64,000 nucleotides of DNA from Candidatus Hydrogenedentota bacterium (lineage in GTDB: Bacteria > Hydrogenedentota > Hydrogenedentia > Hydrogenedentales > CAITNO01). Within the stretch, counting starts at the first letter, position 1. Every line of letters starts with the position of its first letter. Shown here piece after piece: positions 44,824 through 53,644 of this stretch. A program made the position numbers and the translations under genes. Where the stretch lies: assembly GCA_903893795.1 (NCBI GenBank), contig CAITNO010000035.1, forward strand, positions 124,001 through 188,000, in the 5' to 3' direction. The notes under the pieces were generated by a model. It had not been told where the DNA came from, ran no database searches, and saw only the letters and a program-made list of their open reading frames with translations.

Positions 44824-47208
44824 ATGGATATGGGAGCAATCGTGTCTCGTTTCGGTGGAGTCTTGGGGAGTATTGGAGCCTTTCTAGTCCTGCTGGACCT
44901 CGCCCCTGTAGTTGCATCGGCAAACACCATTACCGAGCCGATCATGCAGTTTGGATATGGAGAACTATGGGCTACTGCCTATTCTCCCGATGGAACGAGA
45001 TTTGCTACTGGTTCCGGAGATACCAAGGTGCGATTATGGGATTCGAGCAGTGGACAGATTGCCCGTACCTTCATTGGGTTTACGCAAAGAGTGAATGCAG
45101 TGGCGTTTTCCCCGGACAGCACCAAGGTGCTCGCAGGGTCGAGTGATGGCACGGCGAAGCTGTGGGACGTAAGCACAGGCAGCGAACTCCACACTTTTTC
45201 GGGGCACACGAGCGAGGTAAACTCCGTTACATTTTCCCCGGACGGGACAAAGGTACTGACCGGATCAAATGACCGTACGGTAAAACTATGGGACATGAGC
45301 ACAGGCAGCGAACTCCACACTTTTTCGGGGCACACGAGCAGTTTTAACTCAGTGGCGTTTTCCCCGGACAGCACCAAGGTGCTCTTTATGTCAGGTGAAA
45401 GGGAGGCAAAACTATGTGATGCTGCAACTGGGATTCTGGTCTACACCTTCAAGAATACTTCCTACTCGGGGAACTCAGTAGCGTTTTCCCCGGACGGCAC
45501 TAAGGCTCTTGCCGGGGCACACCTTTGGGATGTTACAACAGGTGCATATATCCGCTCTTTTGCGGCGAACTCATCAGGGGTCTACTCAGTGGCGTTTTCC
45601 CCGGACAGCACCCAGGCGTTTACCGGTTCGTGGGACAGCACGGCGGAACTGTGGGATGTGGCAACAGGCGCGAAACTCCGTACCTTCACCGGACACACGG
45701 ACGCTGTGAACTCCGCGGCGTTCTCTCCTGACGGAACCAAGGTGCTCACGGGATCGCGGGACAACTCAGTGAAACTATGGGACATGAGCACAGGCAGCGA
45801 ACTCCACACTTTTTCGGGGCACACGGGCGGTGTTTACTCCGTCAAGGTCTCATCGGATGGCAAAAGGGTGCTTATGCGGTCTGCTCATAGCTACGACCAA
45901 AGGTCTTACGGTCGTGCAACGTTGTGGGATACGGTTGCGGGAGTTGAAATTCCATTCTCTTGTGAATGTACGCAGGGTGTCACGATCTTTGCATTCTCTC
46001 CCGATGGGACTAAGGTGCTGGCGGGATTAACCGATGACACTGCGAGGCTGTGGGACTCTCGCACTGGCACGGAGATTCATACCCTCTCAGGGAATGCGGC
46101 TTCAGTAGAGGCTGTAGCGTTTTCGCCGGATGGGACAAAAGTGCTCACCGCGTCCGCCAATAATACGAAGCTCTGGGACGCTGGTACGGGTATAATCCTT
46201 CGCACATTCACCGTGCCTTCAGAAAACGTAACTTCAGTGGCCTTCTCCCCCGATGGCACTAAACTACTAGCAGGGTTTACCGACGGGAACGCTCGTCTCT
46301 GGGAAACCAACACCGGAACGTTAATCAACACCCTAACAGGAAGTTCAAGCGCGGCGACTTACGTTTCATTTTCCCCAGATGGGACAAAAGCACTCATTGG
46401 GGCGAATGTGAATCCCAAATCAGGTGGAGACACTGCTCGACTCTGGGACGTGGGTACGGGCACCGAGATTTATTCATTCCCCTGTGATATAGGGCGGGAA
46501 TTGCTTGCTATCTTTTCTCCGGACGGGGCGAAGTTGGTCACAGGAAGCGGCAACAGCGCACGGCTTTGGGATGCCGTCACGGGCGCGGAAATCCATACTT
46601 TCTCCGGTCACGAGGAACAGGTTACTTCGATTGCGTTTTCCATAGATGGCTCAAAAGTGCTTACTGGTTCATCTGATTACACGGCCCGACTTTGGGATAT
46701 CAACACTGGGGGGGAAATTCGTAGATTCAGCGGACATTCGTATTATGTCAACACCGTGGCGTTTTCGCCCGACAACACCAAGGTGCTTACAGGATCGAGT
46801 GACGGCACGGTAAAGGTATGGCCCAGTGGTCTTGCACAGGTAGAAGAAGGTGAAGGAGAAGCAGGCCAAGAGGGAGAGGGCGAGCACACTTATGAGGATG
46901 CCATGGTCAATGTTCTACGGACCTTGCTGGGTCAGCAGTTTGACAGCATGGACACAAACGGCGACGGGCAGATCTCTTTCGCGGAAGCGATGGCGGCGTT
47001 GCCGGGACTGACCCTATCCGCATTTGACGTGGTGGACGCGGACGGTGACGGGCAGATCGTTAGCGATGAAGTCGCGAGTACCGCTTCCGGGTGCAATTGT
47101 AACAAGGCCAGCTTCACGGCGATCGGCTTGAAGCAGCGGTTGGGCGACCTGTTCCTGATTGGTCTGGCACTGATCAGTCTGTTGGTCTTCCGGGGTTTCT
47201 CAAAATAG
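44824..47208 (+). CDS. Mobile-element cargo: WD40/EF-hand surface protein
   Basis: ATG 44824 follows GGAG and AAGG. The longer frame from 44683 puts a non-secretory tail first and is rejected. The product is 794 residues. An N-terminal export signal (about 1-36) precedes about 15 WD40 units, one shortened (ALAGAHLWDV), probably two propellers. A linker VEEGEGEAGQEGEGE follows. Two EF-hand loops come next, DTNGDGQISFAE (about 710) and DADGDGQIVSDE (about 738). The end is GCNC followed by a hydrophobic helix (LFLIGLALISLLVF) and a short RGFSK tail, a Cys-containing sorting-signal-like C-terminus. I infer a calcium-binding surface protein. It differs from typical element cargo, and its plan matches the chromosomal protein at 18972-21392. 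Confidence 0.88.
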   Translation: MDMGAIVSRFGGVLGSIGAFLVLLDLAPVVASANTITEPIMQFGYGELWATAYSPDGTRFATGSGDTKVRLWDSSSGQIARTFIGFTQRVNAVAFSPDSTKVLAGSSDGTAKLWDVSTGSELHTFSGHTSEVNSVTFSPDGTKVLTGSNDRTVKLWDMSTGSELHTFSGHTSSFNSVAFSPDSTKVLFMSGEREAKLCDAATGILVYTFKNTSYSGNSVAFSPDGTKALAGAHLWDVTTGAYIRSFAANSSGVYSVAFSPDSTQAFTGSWDSTAELWDVATGAKLRTFTGHTDAVNSAAFSPDGTKVLTGSRDNSVKLWDMSTGSELHTFSGHTGGVYSVKVSSDGKRVLMRSAHSYDQRSYGRATLWDTVAGVEIPFSCECTQGVTIFAFSPDGTKVLAGLTDDTARLWDSRTGTEIHTLSGNAASVEAVAFSPDGTKVLTASANNTKLWDAGTGIILRTFTVPSENVTSVAFSPDGTKLLAGFTDGNARLWETNTGTLINTLTGSSSAATYVSFSPDGTKALIGANVNPKSGGDTARLWDVGTGTEIYSFPCDIGRELLAIFSPDGAKLVTGSGNSARLWDAVTGAEIHTFSGHEEQVTSIAFSIDGSKVLTGSSDYTARLWDINTGGEIRRFSGHSYYVNTVAFSPDNTKVLTGSSDGTVKVWPSGLAQVEEGEGEAGQEGEGEHTYEDAMVNVLRTLLGQQFDSMDTNGDGQISFAEAMAALPGLTLSAFDVVDADGDGQIVSDEVASTASGCNCNKASFTAIGLKQRLGDLFLIGLALISLLVFRGFSK

Positions 47209-47639
47209 GGCGAATTTCCTGGGCGGGTTCAAATAGGCGCCGGACAGCCTGGACCATACCGGGCGCCGAAAAAATTCAGAACATTTTTCGAGTGCGGGTC
47301 ATGGTATCTCTGCCGCGGGCGTTACCCCCCCTGCCCCCCCGTCATGACCCGGCGCGGCGATCTCGGTGATGGCCCGATGATGACCGGGAAACGGCGCAAC
47401 GGCTTCCTGTGCGCCTCTACACGGCGCGAACGGCGCCAAGGCAAGGGGTCCATGCCCCTGTAACCCCCTGCGCACTACAGCGGCTTGCATGGCCTGTCCC
47501 GTGGTGCAATCGTGGTGCAATTGACTTTGACACACGCCCGTAAACGACAGAACTCAAAGAAAGTGGAACCCCACGTTCACCCGCATAAACAGGGCGTTGT
47601 ATGACTGTTGAGTGTCATTAATAACTATATGACGCATAT
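47209..47639. other. Right end of the element; no gene, carries TGGTGCA repeats
   Basis: The segment between the cargo stop and attR lacks a convincing coding frame. TGGTGCAAT (47502-47510) and TGGTGCAATTG (47513-47523) repeat with 11-base spacing, in the same orientation as the pair at the left end. A GGCGCC pair near 47238 and 47269 can form a hairpin, but it is followed by A rather than T on the plus strand. C-runs near 47325-47340 stand out. Confidence 0.5.
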
Positions 47640-47688
47640 CTCTTAATCACAAGGTCGAGGGTTCGACTCCCCCACGACCCACCAGATA
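47640..47688 (+). repeat. attR: right 49-base direct repeat (3-prime part of tRNA-Lys)
   Basis: It is identical to 38997-39045 and includes the T arm, 3-prime acceptor strand and CCA of tRNA-Lys. The upstream sequence cannot complete a cloverleaf, so this is a partial tRNA copy marking the right junction. Confidence 0.93.
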
Positions 47689-47695
47689 AGTTAAG

Positions 47696-47740
47696 CCGCC
47701 GCAAGGACTTACAATAGCTCCTCGCGGCGGTTGTTCTTTT
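47696..47740 (+). terminator. Original chromosomal terminator of the tRNA operon
   Basis: CCGCCGC (47696-47702) pairs with GCGGCGG (47724-47730), AGGA/TCCT adds four inner pairs, and TTGTTCTTTTT follows. It sits eight bases past attR, so before insertion it lay just after tRNA-Lys. Confidence 0.75.
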
Positions 47741-48030
47741 TCTGACGGGTATCGTGCCGCAATGGTCATCGTGTCGGCGCAATACTGGTCAGGCCAGGTG
47801 GCAAGAACAAGAGACAAAGCGGGTTGCCGTTGCAGAATCCATTGGAAGACCGGCCTGGACTCTGTGAAGAAAATGCGGCAATAAAGTGTGTCCAAGCCCG
47901 TGGATTCAAGCTGGTCAATTGATCCGTTGGCACAGATGGGGGGAGAAGACTTTTTTCGATGCCAATGCACAGGGCTTGCCATTCGGCCTCCTTTACACAA
48001 AGCGTACAAAGCGGGTTCGGGCCGAGGACA
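47741..48030. other. Intergenic region right of the element; no gene seen
   Basis: Overlapping short frames on both strands have no recognisable product and no good ribosome binding site. No repeats or promoter boxes were identified. Confidence 0.4.
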
Positions 48031-51000
48031 TCATTCTTTGGGTTGTGATTCGCCCCTGCCCATCTTGTCCAGGGCGGTATGCGCTTCAGCCAGTGCCGGG
48101 TTGATCTCCAGTGCCTTGGCAAAAGCCTGCCGTGCACCGATCCGGTCTCCCGCCGCCTCAAGGGAAAAGCCCAGATACAGTTGCGGTATGGCCTTGCCGG
48201 GATGTTGGGCAGTCATGCGGTTCCACTCCTCCACACGCGCGGCCTTGTCTCCACGCCCCTCAAGAATCGCGTCCACGCGCGCCGATGACTTGGGGGATTC
48301 CGGAGCCTCCGCAACCACGGCACGGTACTCTTCCAGCGCGCCATTGTTGTCCCCCGCAGCCTCCAGCAATTCGCCGAGAGAGATGCGATAGCGCAGATCT
48401 TCGGGAGCCAGGCTGCGCGCCCGCCTGGCCAATGCCAGGGCGCCCTTGGCGTTGCCGGCTGAAAAGAGAGCGTTTGCCGCGCGGGCACAGTGTTTTGCGG
48501 CCGTCTTTGCAATGCCGGGGGTGGTGCGCACCGCTTCATCCAGCAGTCGCAGTCCTTCTTCCGTATTGCCCCCGGCCGCGACAAGCGCCCCCAACGTTAA
48601 CTTCGGTTCCTGCCATTCCGGCCGCAGCCGAATGGCTTCCCGGTATGACAATTCCGCGCCGGCGCTGTCGCCCGAATCTTCCAGGGCCATTCCCAGATGC
48701 TGTTGAAGCACGGAGGCGTCGGGATGCTCCTTAACCAGGCTCCTCCACTCCGCCACACGGGCCGCGGGATCATTGCGTCGCAGGCAAACCGCATCGATGC
48801 GGTCGCTTGAGTGCGGCACTTCCGCGGATTCAGGCGCTTCCGAAACCAATGTCCGGAATTCTGACAGCGCCCCGCTGTCATCGCCGGCGGCTTCAAGGGT
48901 TTCTCCGAGTGCAACACGATAACGCTGGTCTGCGGGTGAAAGGATGCGCGCCTTGCGAAGCAGGGCCAATGCCCCTGGAAAGTCTCCGGCGGCAGCGCGG
49001 GCCTTCGCCGCACAACCACAGCCTTCGGCCGCTGTCAGGGCAAGTTCGGGCGCCGAGAGCACCGCTTTGTCCAACAGTCCAAGCCCCTCCTCCGCGTTGC
49101 CTTTGGCCGCGATGAGTGCTCCCAGCCTCGCCATGGGTTCCTGCCAGTCCGGCCGCAGGCGAATCGTTTCCCGGTAGGGCGCCTCCGCCCCGGCAGTATC
49201 GCCGGCCTCTTCCAGGGCCATGCCCAGATGCAGTTGGGGCATGGCCGCATCGGCGTGGTTCTGCGCCAGGCCTTTCCATTCCGCCACGCGGGCCGGGGGA
49301 TTGTTGCGCCGCCGGTAAACGGCGTCTATTCGTTCGCTCAATTCCGGTGATTCGGGTGTTTGCGCCAGCAGGGTGCGGTATTCTGCAAGAGCGCCCTCGT
49401 CATCCCCCGAGACTTCAAGGGTTTGGCCCAATGCAACCCCGGAGCCCTGGTCCGCGGGGGTATGCGCGTTTGTGTCGCGCAGCAGTGTCAGCGCGCCCTG
49501 CAGGTCGCCGGCAGCAACGCGGGCACGGCCGCAACACGCGGCCACAAGAGGATTGCCGGGATTGTCTTTCCATACACCCTCCCAAACGTCACGACGCTCC
49601 GTCGGACCGGCCTTGGACAGGAGTTCCTCCAGTCGGATGACAGGCTGATTGTTCTCCGGGCCAAGTGGGATTGCCTCCCGGCAGGCACGCACCGCACCCT
49701 GCAGGTCTCCGGAAGCCTCCAAGCGGATGGCGTTCTCAATGAGAAGTTCCTGAAGTTTCGAAGCCGCCGCACCTTCACCCGGTGCCAGCCGAAGTGCCTG
49801 GCGATAGGCGTCCATGCGTCCTTCGATGTCCTTTTCGTCCAAAGCCCGTTCCAAGGCTAGCCACACATGGGGTGATGAAATCTTGTCGGCGAGCTTCCTC
49901 CACAAAGGAGCCGCCGGGATCGCCGTGGCCTGCCTCTTGAGGAACGCCTCCAGGTCGCTGCAACTGGCCGAATCTCCCGCTGAGGACAGAATCGCTGTTT
50001 CAAGCCGCCGCAGCGGCCCCTCAAGTTGACCGGCCTTTTCCTGGGCATCCTCCAAAGGCCAGCGCAGGTACTCCAGGCCGGGATTCAGCGTGAGCGCACA
50101 TTCGTAGGCGCCGACCGCATCAACCCAGGCACCCACGTCCGCAAAAGCCTTGGCGGCGATTTCGCAACAGTTCCAGTCTTTTGGCGCCATCCGTCGGGCT
50201 TCGGCAAAGCTTTGTCTTGCCCCGTCAAGATTTCCGTTGACCGCGCGGGCAGAACATAAGCATAGGGCAACGAGCGGATTGTCGGGGATTTCTTTCCAAA
50301 GCTCCTCCCATATGCCCAAGGCTTCTTTTGGGTCCATCTTGGACAGGAGCTTTTCCAAACGCACGACAGCGTCCCTGTCGGCCGGGGCAAGAGAAACGGC
50401 CTCCCGGCAGGCGTCCACCGCGCCCCGAATATCTCCGGAAGCCTCCAGCAGGTCCGCCTTGGCCGTGAGAAGTCCCCTGAACCCGGGCAGAAAACCGGGT
50501 TCATTGGGCGTGATGCGTTGCAGTTGCCGACAGGCGTGAAGACGCTCATCAATGTCTGTTGGGTTCAGCGACTTCTCGTAGGCCCGCCACACACCGGCGG
50601 ATGCCGTCCGCTCTGCGAGTTTCTTCCATACCCGGGGAGCCTCAACCGCTGCGGTGTTTCTTTCAAAGAAGTTTTCCAGAGCGCCGCAACTTGCGCCTTC
50701 CCCCCTGGAAGCAACAATCGCGGATTCAAGCACCTGAAGTGTTTCCTGCGTTCTGCCGGCCTTTTCCCATGCTTCGGCCAGGCGGATGCGTCTCTGGCTG
50801 GTCGGATTGAGTGCGCAGGCGATGCGCGCATAGAAGACGGCAGTGTCGGTGCGGCCGGCATTTTCCGCCATTGTGCTGGTTTCTGCAATTTGCACCTGTT
50901 CATTTTCGGGGGTAAAGAACTGCATCAGGTCATAGGGCTGCCGCAACCGTGCCGTCAGCCCCTTTGAGCCCCTCTGTTCATTAATCGTTGTGCAGGGCAT

Positions 51001-53004
51001 CAGCACAGGCTGCGCGCCGTTCTCCACCCGGTACAGTCCCAGGAAATCCCCGGCATTTTCTTGCGGAAAGGCGACCCCTTCAAAGAGGGTGCAAAAGGCA
51101 AATTCATAGACAGGAAAATAGAACCATGTTTCGCCGCTGTCCCCGGCCGCCCCCGCGACACGCATTACTTCGGCATAGTCATTCGGGGCCCCGGTTTCTT
51201 CTGCTCCCCAGTATTTTGCCAGGAAGAGGTGTCCAGCCTGACGAGAACGCAAACGCACCGCGTAAAGGGTGCAGTCGGTTTCCCAGCGACGAACTGAAAC
51301 AAACCGCAGCAGACGCCTCAAGACAGGGTGTTCCGCCAGTTTCGGGGTCAGGGCAGCGCTCACTGTGCCGGGCTTCAGCCGAAACAGCGTCAGGTCCTGC
51401 ATGGTCTCCGCCTGCGTGGGTGCGGCGAAGCGTGGAGCCGCGGCATACTGGTCCATCACCCGCTCAACATTGTGGCGCTGCCAGAAGCAGGCCGCCTGCC
51501 ATGGAGTCCACAGAACCAATGCGCCCAGAACGAGGTACACACCCGCACGACGCAGCCAAAGTCCCCATTGGGCAGTGCCCCTGACACTTTGCACAAGCGC
51601 GGAAAGCGCCAACTGCAAAAGGAATCCCGCCGCCCAGAAGCACACGAAGGAAAGATGGAAGGTGTGCCGCCATTCATTGTCAAGGCTGACATACCCGCAG
51701 AAATAAAACATGATCAGAGTCAGGGTGAGGGCAAGGCGCGGGGTTGCGGCTGTCGCGGCCAGCAGCGCAAGTAGGGCTATGGGCACGCCTGCCAGGCGGA
51801 AGAAAGCCGCGATGCGGCGGTGCGATTCAGCCAGCAGCGCGATCCAGCCGCGATGGGAGCGCAGTGTTGCCACGGCGCCGTCGGCATTGCACAGCACGTT
51901 CAGCACGGCCCCGTATCCGCGCGCGATGGTGTCGGCGGGAAATTGGAGGGCCGTCCGGATTACCCAGTCGCGGGTGAACTGCATGTCCTCCCGGTCACTG
52001 TAGTTGAAATAGAGACTGCCATCTCCGGTTGCCCTGCGGGCGTAGGAAAAAATGGTTGCGAACACAAAATTGTCATGGGCGCTGGCCAGCGGCTCGCACA
52101 GGCCGGACTCCAGTGAACACCTGTCCATGTGTTTCATGGAGTAACCCTGCGCCAGGGGATGATAGGGCTGCGCGCCCCCCTCCATGCGGGTAAGCATGGG
52201 TGCGGCTGCCGCAAGAAAGGCAAGCACATAAACCAGTGCCGCCGCGGCGCGGCGGCGAAATGTTTGGTAGGCCACGCCGTGCGACAGGAACAGGATGGTC
52301 GCCAGGGTGGCGGGCACGAGAATAAAGGCGTCCTGGCGGAAGCCCATCCCCACCCCGGCCACCATGCCCATGAGGGCCGCCATCAATCGCGGGAAACGAA
52401 GCGGTGCCCGGCGTGTGACCAGCCAGCCGATGGCAAACAGGCCGCAGAGCAGGAAAGGCGCCTTGGAGAAATCGCGCAGGCTCTTCAACTGGTCCAGCAC
52501 GGCGGGCGAACTGACAAACAGCGCAACGCAGCCAAGACTCAGCCACCGGTTCATGCCCAGGCGGCACAGACCGTAAACGCAGACGGCGCACAAGCCCAGA
52601 GCGAATGCCAGCAACGGCTCCAAGACCGGCCATGAGATGCCAAAAACGCGCCATATGGCACCGACAAGCCATTCCAGATAGATATGGTACTCCGCGGCCT
52701 CGTCGTCAGAAGCCATGATTGTGTTCGGAAGCGAGGCGGGGTCAAAGCTTTTCGTTTCGTGTTGCAGGAAAGGCTTCAATCCGGGAACAAGAGTGTAGGC
52801 TGGATGAAAGAAGCCGCGTCCCGAGGCAAACATTGCCGACCGTGCGAAGAAGACCACGTCGCTGGCCACGGAGGACTGCCCCGTAACAATTCGGTCAGCC
52901 CTTAGCGCGGCTGCGCCCAGTCCCGTTGCCGCGGCAAACACCGCCAAAACGAGCGTCAATTCGACCCAATGACGTCGGAATACAGTGCCGAAATCCGTCT
53001 TCAT
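48031..53004 (-). CDS. Giant membrane protein with C-terminal TPR array
   Basis: ATG 53004 follows a GGGGGAAG site. The product is 1657 residues. About ten hydrophobic segments in the first 560 residues (LTLVLAVFAAATGLGAAAL; PLLAFALGLCAVCVYGLC; IALLALLAATAATPRLALTL) give a polytopic domain like glycosyltransferase-C membrane enzymes, though no catalytic motif is certain. Residues from about 720 to the end are TPR-type helices, with units such as PQLHLGMALEEAGDTAGAEA and two nearly identical blocks (about 1270-1420 and 1420-1560). It may be a membrane glycosyltransferase or a scaffold. Similar size and plan occur in the protein at 56347-58707. Confidence 0.78.
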   Translation of the reverse strand: MKTDFGTVFRRHWVELTLVLAVFAAATGLGAAALRADRIVTGQSSVASDVVFFARSAMFASGRGFFHPAYTLVPGLKPFLQHETKSFDPASLPNTIMASDDEAAEYHIYLEWLVGAIWRVFGISWPVLEPLLAFALGLCAVCVYGLCRLGMNRWLSLGCVALFVSSPAVLDQLKSLRDFSKAPFLLCGLFAIGWLVTRRAPLRFPRLMAALMGMVAGVGMGFRQDAFILVPATLATILFLSHGVAYQTFRRRAAAALVYVLAFLAAAAPMLTRMEGGAQPYHPLAQGYSMKHMDRCSLESGLCEPLASAHDNFVFATIFSYARRATGDGSLYFNYSDREDMQFTRDWVIRTALQFPADTIARGYGAVLNVLCNADGAVATLRSHRGWIALLAESHRRIAAFFRLAGVPIALLALLAATAATPRLALTLTLIMFYFCGYVSLDNEWRHTFHLSFVCFWAAGFLLQLALSALVQSVRGTAQWGLWLRRAGVYLVLGALVLWTPWQAACFWQRHNVERVMDQYAAAPRFAAPTQAETMQDLTLFRLKPGTVSAALTPKLAEHPVLRRLLRFVSVRRWETDCTLYAVRLRSRQAGHLFLAKYWGAEETGAPNDYAEVMRVAGAAGDSGETWFYFPVYEFAFCTLFEGVAFPQENAGDFLGLYRVENGAQPVLMPCTTINEQRGSKGLTARLRQPYDLMQFFTPENEQVQIAETSTMAENAGRTDTAVFYARIACALNPTSQRRIRLAEAWEKAGRTQETLQVLESAIVASRGEGASCGALENFFERNTAAVEAPRVWKKLAERTASAGVWRAYEKSLNPTDIDERLHACRQLQRITPNEPGFLPGFRGLLTAKADLLEASGDIRGAVDACREAVSLAPADRDAVVRLEKLLSKMDPKEALGIWEELWKEIPDNPLVALCLCSARAVNGNLDGARQSFAEARRMAPKDWNCCEIAAKAFADVGAWVDAVGAYECALTLNPGLEYLRWPLEDAQEKAGQLEGPLRRLETAILSSAGDSASCSDLEAFLKRQATAIPAAPLWRKLADKISSPHVWLALERALDEKDIEGRMDAYRQALRLAPGEGAAASKLQELLIENAIRLEASGDLQGAVRACREAIPLGPENNQPVIRLEELLSKAGPTERRDVWEGVWKDNPGNPLVAACCGRARVAAGDLQGALTLLRDTNAHTPADQGSGVALGQTLEVSGDDEGALAEYRTLLAQTPESPELSERIDAVYRRRNNPPARVAEWKGLAQNHADAAMPQLHLGMALEEAGDTAGAEAPYRETIRLRPDWQEPMARLGALIAAKGNAEEGLGLLDKAVLSAPELALTAAEGCGCAAKARAAAGDFPGALALLRKARILSPADQRYRVALGETLEAAGDDSGALSEFRTLVSEAPESAEVPHSSDRIDAVCLRRNDPAARVAEWRSLVKEHPDASVLQQHLGMALEDSGDSAGAELSYREAIRLRPEWQEPKLTLGALVAAGGNTEEGLRLLDEAVRTTPGIAKTAAKHCARAANALFSAGNAKGALALARRARSLAPEDLRYRISLGELLEAAGDNNGALEEYRAVVAEAPESPKSSARVDAILEGRGDKAARVEEWNRMTAQHPGKAIPQLYLGFSLEAAGDRIGARQAFAKALEINPALAEAHTALDKMGRGESQPKE

Positions 53005-53644
53005 GGTCTTCCCCCAGGGCGGGATTGCGCGGAAGACTTGACTGCGGAGATGGGCTCTTTGAAGTATACGGTCATATATGCCTTCTGTTGTGCGCCGACG
53101 CAGAGAACCGATACTGGAGGCAAGCTTGCGTTCGTTGCGGAACGGCAACCCGTCTTTGTCTCTTTTTGACTCAATTCATGCGCTTCAATCAGGATGCCGC
53201 CAGCGACCGGGCGCACAGGCGCGGGACGATGTGAAGTGACTGGCGCTGTTGCCGCCGCCGGGCGGTTCGGGTATGGCGTTGGGTTTCCAGTTTCCGGCCG
53301 AACGGTCACAGACCGCATGGCCGCAACACGGACGCTTTGTACAGGGCTGTCGCCTGATAATATTACAGGAACATTCTGGTGGCTTCCACCGGAGCGTTCA
53401 GGGTGATATGGGCGAACCAACGGCAGGGGAGCAATACGGCGAGGTGTGCACAAATCCATCTTAGCCTTGGTTCGCCGCGCTGCCTTGGGTGTTGCCGGGA
53501 TCCCCGGTGACACCCAAGGCAGCGGTCCCAAGTTGCCCAAGTTCTCCGAAAAACACCGGTACGGAATTGTCCACATCCAGCGCCTGCAACCCACCCAAAT
53601 CTTCGACAAACCACATCCCGATTCTACCGGTAAAGGAAGACGGG
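53005..53644. other. Intergenic region with a large hairpin; no gene seen
   Basis: No convincing gene lies in these 640 bases. The clear structure is a hairpin at 53482-53520: GCCTTGGGTGT pairs perfectly with ACACCCAAGGC over 11 bases, with an inner CCGGG/CCCGG stem. It could be a terminator for the minus-strand gene to the right, a REP-like element, or an RNA structure. Confidence 0.45.

Larger units (their letters stand above)
38997..47688 (+). mobile_element. 8.6-kb tRNA-Lys-integrated element with WD40 cargo
   Basis: It is bounded by the 49-base att repeats. In order it carries a tyrosine integrase, a hypothetical protein, an excisionase-like protein, a CHC2 zinc-finger protein, a small protein, a TOPRIM-DUF3987 protein, a small partner protein and a WD40/EF-hand surface protein. 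No capsid, portal, terminase, relaxase or conjugation genes are visible. That suggests a phage-satellite-like or non-autonomous integrative element that moves with help from elsewhere. The genes run in one direction. From 41759 to 44569 they overlap by four bases each, while the cargo gene has a separate promoter and more AT-rich codons. Confidence 0.9.

Noticed and set aside
47235..47285. Terminator after the WD40 cargo gene
   Set aside because: The GGCGCC hairpin is followed by A rather than T on the coding strand.
47640..47712. Second tRNA-Lys gene
   Set aside because: Only the anticodon loop onward is present; the upstream sequence cannot form the acceptor, D and anticodon stems.
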